A model generated the notes under the pieces. That model was not told the origin of the DNA. It worked only from the letters and a program-made list of their open reading frames with translations, and ran no database searches. The position numbers and the translations under genes were made by a program. A DNA stretch of 64,000 bases from contig HG738140.1 of NCBI GenBank assembly GCA_000499405.2, forward strand, positions 9,327,560-9,391,559. Reading direction: 5' to 3'. Source of the stretch: Onchocerca volvulus. Taxonomy: Eukaryota > Nematoda > Chromadorea > Rhabditida > Onchocercidae. This document shows positions 53,104 to 64,000 of this stretch, piece after piece; position 1 is the stretch's first letter, and each line of letters begins with the position of its first letter.

Positions 53104-56100
53104 CTGAGCAGACTTCCAATAAGCAATAGCAATGCTAAAGAACGAAAAAATGAGGTTAACACTCGTTTCTAAATACAAAATTAATAGTGGTAACTTAGTG
53201 ATGCATTAAAAAGAGATTCATCGAGACAGCAATTACAAAATAAATCTGAAGTAGCTCAGAAGTAGCATCAACACATTTGTGCCAAGAAGGAATTAGCTTC
53301 AACATTTGTTTCACCTGGTAAATTTGCTTGATTCCGATTTTTACCCATAATGGATGGATTCAGGTAGTTGTTCGACAGCAGGAATAGTAGTATAGTGGCA
53401 TCATTTTGGTTTTTGTGCTACAATATCCAGCAATAGATAGGAAAAGGAGCGGTAAAAAAAAAATTAGGCGACAGATGCAAAATTATTCAATGATTCGGTT
53501 GCCGAATAGAGAGAAGAAAAGGATGAAATTCATTCTCGTCTTCTTCTTTTCCTTCCTTTCCCTCTCTGAGAAAAACCTAAGAAGGATTAAAGCAAGTAAG
53601 TTAGCAAATAGCTAACAGATGAAATGAAAAACAAAGAGAAGCTTGGGGCCAAAGCCTTAAAAAGCATTGGGACAAAGATAACAAACAAAGGACTGTCTCG
53701 ATAGAAAATGCTTCAATATTATTCTAAAATAGCTAAGCTTGAAAGACTCGGCCTCCAGCCTAGCTGTAAGCAAATGGACGACTCAATGCGACGACTACAA
53801 TCTAATAGCAGCAGCAGCAGCAGCAACAGAACGGCTGCATGCATGCATGCACGCACAGCTGATCTGACAATTATTCGTGATTGTATATGAAAGAAGCTTG
53901 CAGCTTGAAGGACACAATTCGCATGCTGCACTCAATCAGTTTTTCAAATTACCAGCACTTTAGAACAAGGCCTGTGATTGCAACGATCATATTTCTTCTT
54001 CTTCCTTCCGCACCAAATCCTACCTTCTCAGTAAAGAGTTGTCAGGTAATTACCTGACATATAGTCACTTCTGACGATTGTTAAGCTCTAAATCACAAAT
54101 GTAGTAATGAAAAAGGCGCTGTAAATATTCCACCTGTATGGACAAGAAATTGATGAATCATTCGCATTAGGTTAAAAAGCAAGAAGCAGTCTAGTAGTGA
54201 GTCGAGATATTCCAGTTAGATGCTAACTTACATCTAACGAACTTGGAAATTAAACATCGACTAATTTGGAAATGCTCATTCGAAGCAGGAAGAAGATATC
54301 ATTCTAATGCAGCTTCGTCATATGTCTAAATTTACTTCCATTTTTAGCATTTTAGTCTAAATATTCTTCCATTTTTTTTAAAAATAATAATCACTAATAT
54401 CAATGATCAGTCAGGAGACATTAGAACTTTGGGACTGACTCGAGTTAATAAAATCGATTATAACATTTAAATTTACTCCTGTTGCTTAAATCAGCAATAA
54501 ATCTTTGTATAGATAAGCTAAATCTTTCGACGATAACAGAAAAAAAAAACAAACAAATTTTTTTTTTTTTTTTGTATTGAAGACATTCTTTCATTTTCTA
54601 TTCGAATTAAAGTTGATCATAAATACTATCGGAAATTGACAAGATTGGGACAGTAAATAATTTTGGAAAATATGTGCAATTACTATCGAAAGAAAAATTT
54701 GCTGTTGTGTTTCAGTTCATGCGATACAATTTCTGAAATCTTTTAAAGATTTGTTCGCATGTATTCTCGAGGATTTTTTTAATTTGCTTATATCATTGAA
54801 ACAGATGACACTTCTTTGAAAATTCATGTGCAAGTGAAAATGAAATAATTTTTTGATTGTTGATTTTGGACAGCCCAATTGGACCTGCTTATGCACATTT
54901 GAGACTTCATTTTGAGATTTAAAAAAAGAATTAGTGAGTGAATAGATTGAAAGTGGACAAAAATTTTCAACGATTTTAAGCTTACACATTAATAATTATC
55001 ACTGATCTATTTCGGCAAAAAAAAGGAAAAAAAAATTCTTTATCATGATATTTTTCCTGCAATGTCATTTATTTCTGGTTATTAATCATTATGTACTTTA
55101 TCAAATTCGTCATATTTTTCTTCTTGATTGTAAAGTCTTTCTCAAAAAAAAAAAACTAAATAAATAAAAAGAAAAAAGAAAACAATAATAAATAATTGCA
55201 GATGGAAATTATGAATCGGTGAAGACTGATTTATTTTTTCCAATCTGCAATTAATTATCCTCGCGTTTAACCGCCATCCAAACTTCTCCATCATGAAAAA
55301 TTTGCAGAAATTTTTAAATCATTTTGCGCTAACGTATTTTTTGAGATATTCAATATATTTTTGTTACGATTCGCTGCTTTTGATTCCTTGGAAGTATTCA
55401 TGATAAATTTTACAACAGTGCAGGAACATATTAAATAAATGTTTCATAAAAATTTAATGAAATCTGAAAAAACTGCTTCTAGTTTCTAGCTGTAACCAAA
55501 ACTATTCAAAATATTCTATTATCTATTCTGGAAAAGTATACAAAACCCAAACCTGAGCATTTAGAGCAAATTCTGTTAAATGTAAAATAAGTGATTAAAC
55601 TGAATTCCAACTGGCTGGAAGATTTCAAATAAAGCCAGATATACGGTATATTTTTTGCTTGCTAAACATCTTAAAAATATGAAACTTCACATATCCTCAG
55701 TTGGTATTCTTTGTTGTTCTTTTTTAAACAATGCTTTTATACGAACTTTGTTTTAATTTAGTTAAAAAAGTGCAAAGAACATCTTAGAAAGTCAAAATCG
55801 TTGACAACCCTCCACAGATAATTCTATTACATAAAGTAGTAGGAGAAGCTCAATTCTGATGTCTCATCGAAACTTCAATAACTGAAGGAGTAATGAACAG
55901 AATCTATTTCAGATGACAGATTACTCCACATGGGTGAAGCCAATTATATGATCGATTTAGCATGAAGTCGCGGATGTTCATCAAAGTGATAAACAAAAAT
56001 GAATCTGGATCTGTGGATGATGGACAATGAATGAGAAGATAATGAACTTTGTGCAAGAAAGTAAAGAAACTTAAATGAACTTCACGAAATATATCCGTCC

Positions 56101-59100
56101 AATGATGCTTGGGCCAAAGGTAAGTCGAGGGATTAATTTGGCTGATTTTGGTGCAGTCATTCCAAATTTTTTCTGTGCCAACTACACCTACTTCATCATT
56201 TCATCTGTCTTCGGTTTCTGCTTATTTTCAATTATCATTGCTTCCAAAATAGTTCACATCTGTTTGTTCATTCTCATCGTGCGACATGTAATTATGCGTT
56301 TACTCACATTTCATTGTTTCAATTCATTATTATCATTTATGTCTTGAAGTTTTATATCAAGAAAGTTTCGAGTCGCGCATATGAGCCGTTTTAAGATATC
56401 AGAATGGAAGTATATCAGAACTTATTGATTGAAAGGAATAGTTTCTGTAAAATGGAATTATTTAAATTTTTAGCAGCATATTAAATGGTGAGTAAGGATG
56501 TTTTATTTGTTAAAGCGTGTATTTTGAATTTAAGGTAGAATATACCTAAAGTTGCTTCACTAATAACCTATATTATTTTAATCAACATTAAACCGATTTA
56601 AACAGAATGAATGCAAAATATGATTGAGCAAATCCAAAAAATTTTCGAAACGAAGTTTCAGGTATTTTTCAGAATTATCATGAATCCAGCTACCAGAGTT
56701 ATTGATTTATTATTTGATGAGTCTTTATAGTTTCATATCGTAGCTGATGTTTGACATGAAATCATTGAAAGCAACATAAAATGAAGATATAAAATAAGAT
56801 GAGAAGAATACACTAAAACAGCTGTCAAGAATAACACTTGCCTTTCGAAAAAATCAACATAAGATAAAAATAAAATCATGAGAATCGTGAAAATAAGAGA
56901 AAAATTTTAATTCATAATTTAATCATCTTATAATCTATCTAAGAAGCAAACAGATTGATATGAATCGTTAGTTTTAATTAAATGAATTGTTCTGAAGCAA
57001 TTGTTCCCTTATCGGTTTATCAATATTTGCAATGGTTTTCTTTTGTACTGAACATCAAGAAACAAATCTTTAATCTTTCACTGTGTTTTATTTCTTAGTT
57101 TTGACATCGAAAATGTGTTAGCACTTGAATATTTATGACCACTATGTCCCCTGTTAATTTTCAACTAGAATTTTTTTGCCATCTTATAAAGTATTGATAC
57201 TTTCTCCGAACAGTCTGAAAGCGACAAATTACAAATGAGAAAAGAGATGGAAAGAATTCCGAGCGAAGTGTATGATCTTGATACAAATTATTGGATTTCT
57301 TAATTCATTTATCAAAATTCGTTAAAGATATGCAATTCATGAGAAAGCTGTGATCCACATACTGCTTGTTTCTTACTGCTGTTAATAATTAACCTTTGAA
57401 CTGGTGCAGAAAACTACCAGAGAAGCAGACTTTTAAGAATGTTTTGAAATGTGATTTAAATTAAAGGAAGAGTCAAAAAGTAAAATGAAAATTATGATCT
57501 TAAGATACAGTGCTCCATAAAGATTAAAGGATCAAATGGTTTCGAGGATGATGGATGAGAAGTCAAAAAGCATGCTGTGATGCTGACAGGCGTATTTTTT
57601 TCGAAATCAAGTAGAAGAATTAATGCAGTATTAAACGAACATTTTTTCTTTTTTCAGAATTTGATTCGGAGAGAAAACATTCGAAGTTTCAAAGTATTAT
57701 TCCATAAAGGCACTGCGATAATACAAATCATACACTTTTGTGTAATTAAATAAATTTTGAGAGACTGATGTACTCGTAATTAATGAATATAACTTCTGCA
57801 ATAGCTGGAAAGAGTAAGAAAAATGTTAAAGGACCGAACATATCTAATAGAAGTGATGGTTACCTAAAAATTTCAATTTATCCGGTAATTGTATATTCTA
57901 CAATCCTTAAATGATTTCTAAGTATAGATCGAAAATTAGAAATGCATGCCAATTTCTTTTTTTTTTTTTTTTTTCTTAGATTCGCGCCTCTATTTTCGCC
58001 GACTTCGATGTTATTGGGATGAGATTGAAGACCAATCATTTCATCTGTACCAAAGAAAGCTTTTGAAAATCAATTTTTGTGGCAGCTTAGCAAATCTAAC
58101 TTATGAATTGCAAAAAATGCCTTTCTAAATACAATTAAATGCTGAGTATACGTTCCAGCTACTGTCAAAAGCATGAAATTTGATAAATTGAAATACACAA
58201 ATTTCAACCCAAGTAATTAAAATACGATTACACGACTTAGACCACTATGTTTTTTTGAAGTTAGCCATTATAACTTAAGGAACACCAAACTACTCCTTCA
58301 TCATTTCTACTAACTTTGAAAAAGAATATAGGAATAAGAGCTGAAAAATAAAAAGTGCTTTAAGTATCTGATTGGAAAAGTATCTAAATTGATTTCAATT
58401 TTGGACACTTTCATATTTCAGAGGATCTTCAAAATTTAATAAAATCAATTTTTATTTCCATTTTTTCGTCTTTTTTTCTTTTTTTTTTTTTCATAACTTC
58501 AACATGAGCCATTCACACTTACAAAAAAAGATAACATTTTACACTTTCATGGAAGTTTCATTATTCGATTTTTTCATTTTGGATTTATAATTTTCATTCC
58601 AGATTGGTATAATAAATATCGTTTCCAGTAATTCTGACTGATTTCATTAAGTTTGGAAGGTTACTATCAATAAGTATGTTTCGTATCGTTAAAAATGGGA
58701 TGCTTTTAATTTCAGACAAAAAGGCGTTGCATGTTTCTTGACAGATGTTTAATGTTAATGCAAAATATACCAACAGAACCGGACGGGAAGCTTATATAAG
58801 CTGGAACCATAAATTGTCCCATTCTTGCACTTTGCAAGTTAAAAGACATAATATGAAGAAGTAAATCGATGATTTAAGACAAAATGACGACCGTTATAAA
58901 AATGAAGAAAGCATCTGAAAATTTTAGAAGTGGGGAGCAGGTCATATTATGCTAGAGAAGTTTAAATGTATATAACCATTACTTTTTTTTTAGTTGATGA
59001 AGATTTTGTGGGAATAATTTTTAAGAGAAAAATTAATTTAACAGAAACTTTTTGTCCACGAAACATGGGGATTCATAAATCGAAGAGATAATTAAAAACA

Positions 59101-59488
59101 AATTTTGCATTTGATAGAAAAATTAAATAAAAGTGTTGCATGCTTTGCGAAACATTGCATATATTCTCTTTTAAAAATTTTACAGGTAATTATATAAATT
59201 ATTTTAATTTTTATTGAATGATTTGATAAAAATCAAGTATTTTTTTCAAAAAATTGATTATAACTTCCATTAATCTGTGTTTGGATCATCATTAATTTAA
59301 CAGAAATTTGTTTTTCGAATTTTTTTCACTCTTAGATTGTTTTCAATCAAATAGTTACTGAATTAAATTTAGAAAAAGAAGTGAGAAATCAAAAAAAGTA
59401 ATGGAGAAACAAATAATTGAGTAGTTTAAGTTTATTCCTTCAACTTTTCCGAACTAGAAAATATTGAATAATTTATGAAATGAGTTAC
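53104..59488. other. 6.4-kb region without supported exons (long intron or intergenic)
   Basis: AT-rich sequence left of the Ser/Thr-rich exon at 59,489-60,200. It would be one long intron if that exon belongs to the SLC4A11-like gene; otherwise it is intergenic. Short open frames at 56,075-56,347 and 57,946-58,128 were examined and not supported. Confidence 0.45.
53808..53826. repeat. (CAG)n/(AGC)n trinucleotide run
   Basis: About six AGC units (53,808-53,826), followed by GCATGCATGCATGC-like alternating bases at 53,836-53,852. Not within a supported exon. Confidence 0.8.
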
Positions 59489-60200
59489 CTTTCTCATCGT
59501 CGAATTCGTGCAAACTGTCATCATCTAAGTAATAAAAAACACTGTCATGACGTCCTTTCATGTTTTGGTGAAAAGAAGCGATGGACGGTACTGTAGCTGA
59601 TGTCGGAGTATTGAAAATATCCGAGGAAATAGACGCTTTAGCCTTACAAGTTGAACTTTTCGGTTGACTCAGACGGAATCGGTGCGATTTGTGCCGTAAA
59701 ATTGGAGTCACTATCGTGCTGGCTAAAGTGGCATCACTTCCGGAGCAGCTTGCTTCACCATCCGAATCTTCATCTTTAATGCGTTGAGAATACTGAACAG
59801 TACCATCCCGAAGTACCATACCACTAGCAGCAGTTTGGACAGGTTGTACCGAAAATATTTTGTTTTTGCCAGTAGCTGTCCTTACGTCTTTTTCTTTCGG
59901 CAAAAGATCTGAAGAACTGCTGGTTTCCAATGAGAAGCAAGTTTCACTGGCGTATTTACGCAACTTTCTGTGAGCCAATGTTTTGGCTAGTGGTGTCTGA
60001 TAAGATGTGGAGAAAAGTGGTCGGGATTGTATTGATTCGACAGACTTTTCTGAATTCGAGAAAGGTATTTCAACTGGCAACGAAACAAATGGTACTTCAG
60101 CACTACTACAATCCTTATCGGCACAACTGTTTTTTAACGACCCTGAACGAGTCTTTTTCTCCGTTAGCAGTTTTTCCTCGTCAGTTGGAGCTGTTGACAT
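59489..60200 (-). CDS. Ser/Thr-rich N-terminal coding exon, possibly 5' exon of the SLC4A11-like gene
   Basis: The minus strand is open for 237 codons from an ATG at 60,200 to a strong donor AAAG|GTAACT at 59,489. The translation starts MSTAPTDEEKLL. It is rich in Ser/Thr and charged residues, with SETCFSLETSSSSDLLP, a basic LRHKSHRFRLSQPK segment and an acidic end, YYLDDDSLHEFDDEK. It has no domain or membrane segment, so it looks like a disordered cytosolic N-terminus. The donor leaves one base. The next downstream minus-strand acceptor with the complementary phase is TCTGCTCAG at 53,104, directly before the frame of the SLC4A11 N-terminal exon. Joined in this way the protein would be about 1,282 aa. 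The link rests on phase and orientation only; it could instead be a separate gene whose other exons I cannot find. Confidence 0.6.
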
Positions 60201-63200
60201 CGTACAAAATTAGTTTTCATGTATTCTTAGATAACAGGAACAACAGAAATCATTTCACGGAACGAGTATAAATCTGCTTACAGTCAAATGAAATTCATTC
60301 GAATCACGACTTTTTCCATTTTTCACTGAAACTATAAATATGCATTTCGAGGTTCAAAAAGATCAAATGCGAACATAGCGTTAAATGGAATATATCATTT
60401 TTGCCACCAAAAAATCCATGCAATTTTAGAACCTGATGATGCATCTGGATTTTACATGCTTATTTTTCACGCATTGGACAATCAGAAAATTTGACACTAT
60501 GGTCAAAAGGAAAAAACAGAGATGTGAGAATGCAAAAAGATTTGATTTTTGGAAATGTTTGAAAATGAAAAAGAAAGAAAAGAAAGAAAGTGATCTTTGT
60601 ATTTAATTTCATGTTTGAATATGTGTAACAAATCTGAAAAACTAGCATGTGCTTTAAATGTGTAGCCAGAAATGGGGTGACATTTTTATGCGTTTGTAAT
60701 CGATGAAATAATCCAAAATAATCCAAACTGAGTAAACAAGATTTGTGCATAATGATTCTAAGAAACGAAGAGAAAGAAGATGCTGCGTGGATACAAACTA
60801 ACAAATTTTCCAATACATCAAAAGGAGGTGCCAACTGACATGTGGATGGATGGAAGGAAGATGTAAGCTTTACACCCTGCACAGAATCTCAATGAATTCG
60901 TCATTACTTTTGTCAAGAAAAAAATCGGAAATCAAATTTTTAACGACTGCTATTTTGTTAATTTTCTTTAATAAAAATCCAATGAAAATAGTTTTAAAAA
61001 GCTTGGATTCATTCATTGCAAAATGAAAATAATTCAAGACCAGCAACTTTTTGCCTTCAATCCACTCCTCCTTCTTCATTCAATTATCTTTCTTCTTTCA
61101 TTACTGTTAGTAAGACTGCACCTATTCACTCTACAAAATATTGTCTCTTTCTTGACAAATAAAACAATCGTTATCAATTCATCACTAATTGGGTAACAAT
61201 TTAAAGGCATAATATTAAACTGCTCTTAGAAATGAAAAGTTTTAAATCAAATGCTATTGAACTAATAAATTAAGTAAGACGTAAAAGATGCAATTTGTTG
61301 CTCCGAAAATAATATTAAATGCATATCGTTTAAAATATTAATATTGTTTATACCTAATTTTCCTTGGACTCTACTTTGAAATTTTTGAATTAAAAAGTTG
61401 AAATCTACGAAAGTGCAATATTAACCCTCGATGGTTTCTATCATTTACAAGTATTCAAAATGCTTTGAGGAAAAGCTTTGATGAAATGGTTGCTAGACTT
61501 TAATTCAACGTTTCTTTTCAAAATGTCTTCTGCTTTTGACTTTCTGTGGAATCCATAGACAACATTAATAAGTCTGAGAGGGAAAATTTTTGGAATATTG
61601 ATTTATGCCATGCACTGCCGACGAAAAATCGAGAAAAGAATCTTCAGATATATAAAAATCTATCTTTTGTTTTCTCCAAATTTCAAAGAAATGTACTTTT
61701 TCAAATTGTCGGCATATAATGAATAGAGCATGTTAGATGACTGTGAAATTTGGTTAATAAGTTATAAAGCTTTTTAGATATTCACTTTGATTTCAACAAG
61801 AATTTCATGAAAAAGATTTAAGTAAAAGTTTGATAACAAAGAATTGATAATTTCATCTGGATGAGGTATGATCCGGATGAACGTATCATGTTTCAATAAA
61901 TTTTAGAATTTTGATATAAAAATTATTAGCATCTCATTTCCGATCACTTCATTATGAATTTTCAATTCATTTTCAGTCTAGACTTTAATTTACCCAATTT
62001 TTTTTTAAATCGTTGTTTAAATTGTAAAGAAAATCATCTTTTAATTTTTCCTACCAAACTTATTAATGAAGAATAATATTTGATTTTTTACAAATGAAAA
62101 AGATAGTGAATTTCGAAAAGAAAAGATAAATTAAAAATGACGTAATGATAGCAAGGGAAATGAAGAAAAAAATTTTTTGCTTTTTTTGCACCTTTAATAA
62201 TTTGATACTGATGAAAATGTCAAAAGCAAATTCAAAACCAAAGTTAAAGAAATACTGGAATTTCTCGGATAATTCAAAAATGTAAGACAGCCACGTGGGG
62301 TTCAACTATTAGCTTGAGAAGTTAAGCAGTGCTAAGATTCAGAAATAATAAAATGAAAGAAACAAAAATGATAATTCCAAGAAAAAATTTCACAAATTCA
62401 ATGCACAGTTTTGTAACTCGATTTTTGTGAGTTATTGGTGAGAGTAACGAAACTTGAAATAAATTTATAGATTCATCGAAACGTCTCTGAAAATTATGGT
62501 TGTTGTGATTGGCGAAGAAAAAATGGATGAAAGTGGTAAGTATATTCAGGCACTATTTATATCTTGCGAAAAGCAGGAAGTGTGTGTTTTCAAATACTTG
62601 ATTGGTAGTTTAATAGAACAGTTTATGGGACAAAATTATTTCTAAAATTTTTACAAGATCAAAAGTATTATCTGAATTTCAAAAAAAGAAATCCCAAGTT
62701 GTTGATAAATAAATATGAAAAAAGAAATAACTTGTTGGCGAAATTAATGTGAAAAAAAAAAAATAAGATGGAAGATATAATTCAGTGACATAAAAAGGAA
62801 CGCTTTGAGCAGCAGAGAGGGAAGCCAATCATTGATCAAATTTAATATAAGAAAAACGGTATTTTTAAAAAAGCAGAAAACACAAACAAAAATAAATCGA
62901 AACGCGTTAATCTAGTAGCATTCATTCTAAGTTCATTTAAAAGAAAACTATTTTCTGAATGTAACTGAATTGATTTCTTAGTTCTCTTCAAAAATTAAGA
63001 GAAATTCGCGAAATATTTTTCCGGCTTTTTCCACGTGGCTACTTAACTTCATCGCAATAATTTTGCAACTTTCATCTTTCCACCCACGATGGACGATGGT
63101 AATAATTGTTAATTATTAGCAGATCATAGTTCTAAGCTTGCTTGATTTTAATGAAAAATGTGAAATAAGAGCAGTTCGAAGTATTGCACTATTGTAATGC

Positions 63201-64000
63201 CATTCGAGAATAAATTATTCATGAAAAAAGCATCGAAGTCTCTCTTCAGATATCTATATATATATATAGATAAATAGATGAATAGATAGATAGATAGACA
63301 TAGATATAGAATTAATTACTGACCATTGGACGAAGCACAAAAAGAGTAATAAAGAAGAGTACTGAAATTATAAAAAGAATTATGTGAGGAAAATAATAAA
63401 TAATTTTCATAAACAGAAAAACTGAAAACAATACAGTTTTCATGAACGAAGGTTCTTGAATGACTGGAAAAATAAAGAATGAGCTAGAGAATAGATCTCA
63501 TTGGAATATTATTCCCATAAATATCATCCATTAACAATTGTTGACTATGTTCTTCTCTTCACTATGACTAATCGTTATCAGTTCTTAGAAAATGATAATG
63601 CACTGATTACTAATTAAGACTACTGTTTCTACTTATCAAATCGATATGGATGGAGAGAGAAAAGAAAATCAAATAAGAATTGAAAAGAAGGTGGAGCAAT
63701 AAAGAAGTTATTCTTTGTTAATTTAATATACCGTAAGATAAATAAAGGAGCTACTCATTTCCTCATTGATAGATACCAATTAAAAAGCAGGAAAGATGAA
63801 TTGCTGTAAACAGGAAATTCGATTCCAATTTTCGTTTACAGAATTCAAGTTTACAGAATTTCTTTCCATTTTCTTCAATTTTTTCATTTGAACTTATTGG
63901 ATATAGAGGTTGTCTAACATTGATCATAACTTTGAAAAAAAAAAAGTGGACAGGACAAAGAAAGGACAAGGACAAAGAGGAGAGGAAAGAAGTTAAAGAA
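60201..64000. other. Right-hand flank, no gene supported
   Basis: AT-rich. The promoter for the minus-strand exon at 60,200 should be at the left end. A possible plus-strand first exon (62,496-62,535, MVVVIGEEKMDES followed by GTAAGT) is noted, but no second exon is visible before the edge. Open frames at 60,460-60,882 and 62,063-62,305 are low-complexity. Confidence 0.4.
63251..63310. repeat. Compound (TA)n / (GATA)n microsatellite
   Basis: About seven TA units, followed by TAGA/GATA units with a few interruptions. Confidence 0.9.

Noticed and set aside
56075..56347. 90-codon hydrophobic plus-strand open frame
   Set aside because: No acceptor, donor or similarity; hydrophobic translations are common in T-rich DNA.
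57946..58128. Possible exon after a poly-T plus TTAG acceptor, open in several frames on both strands
   Set aside because: No partner exon in compatible phase, no recognisable content, and the poly-T produces an acceptor-like signal by chance.
62496..62535. Possible first coding exon on plus (MVVVIGEEKMDES then GTAAGT)
   Set aside because: Only 40 bases and no following exon seen before the window edge; kept as a note only.

Overview
The window is nuclear DNA from a nematode, most likely a filarial (onchocercid) worm. The evidence is an AT-rich genome, many short introns with GT..(T)TTCAG borders, splice-leader-like acceptors (TTTGCAG or TTTTCAG) a few bases before several start codons, a cuticle collagen, and worm-type gene structures. 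No bacterial, organellar or CRISPR sequence was seen. Gene models were built by hand from exon reading frame, splice consensus and codon phase; where every junction keeps phase, this is stated.

Left third (1-20,000). An SH2 plus kinase Fer-type tyrosine kinase lies on the minus strand and runs off the left edge. Upstream of it, also on minus, is a complete CWC22/nucampholin splicing factor gene. A 330-bp foldback element lies between the two. A divergent promoter region of about 1.8 kb (7,627-9,414), rich in inverted and direct repeats, separates CWC22 from a plus-strand gene resembling CAAP1 (caspase activity and apoptosis inhibitor 1). One CAAP1 intron carries a decayed tRNA-derived element. 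A five-exon cuticle collagen follows at 15.8-17.9 kb.

Middle (20,000-37,500). A plus-strand gene encodes a TDP-43-type N-terminal domain joined to a long coiled coil, with no RNA-recognition motifs. Just downstream is a candidate two-exon 52-aa protein ending in a CaaX box. Next is a decayed Helitron-type transposon (about 27.5-31.5 kb) with matching inverted ends and a broken Rep/helicase relic. Then come a four-exon gene for an 88-aa membrane-anchored, Lys-tailed protein (minus) and the PDCD10/CCM3 gene (plus). Two microRNA-like hairpins lie around these two genes.

Right (42,000-64,000). A 19-exon minus-strand gene encodes an SLC4A11-like transporter. All of its junctions keep phase, including one GC-AG intron. 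A large Ser/Thr-rich exon at 59.5-60.2 kb is phase-compatible as an additional 5' exon, which would create a 6.4-kb intron. Most of 53-64 kb and 37.2-42.0 kb is AT-rich sequence in which no gene could be supported.

The genes do not form an obvious pathway. They are mainly conserved housekeeping or structural genes (pre-mRNA splicing, STRIPAK-associated signalling, ion transport, cuticle) set in intergenic DNA that holds the more unusual signals.
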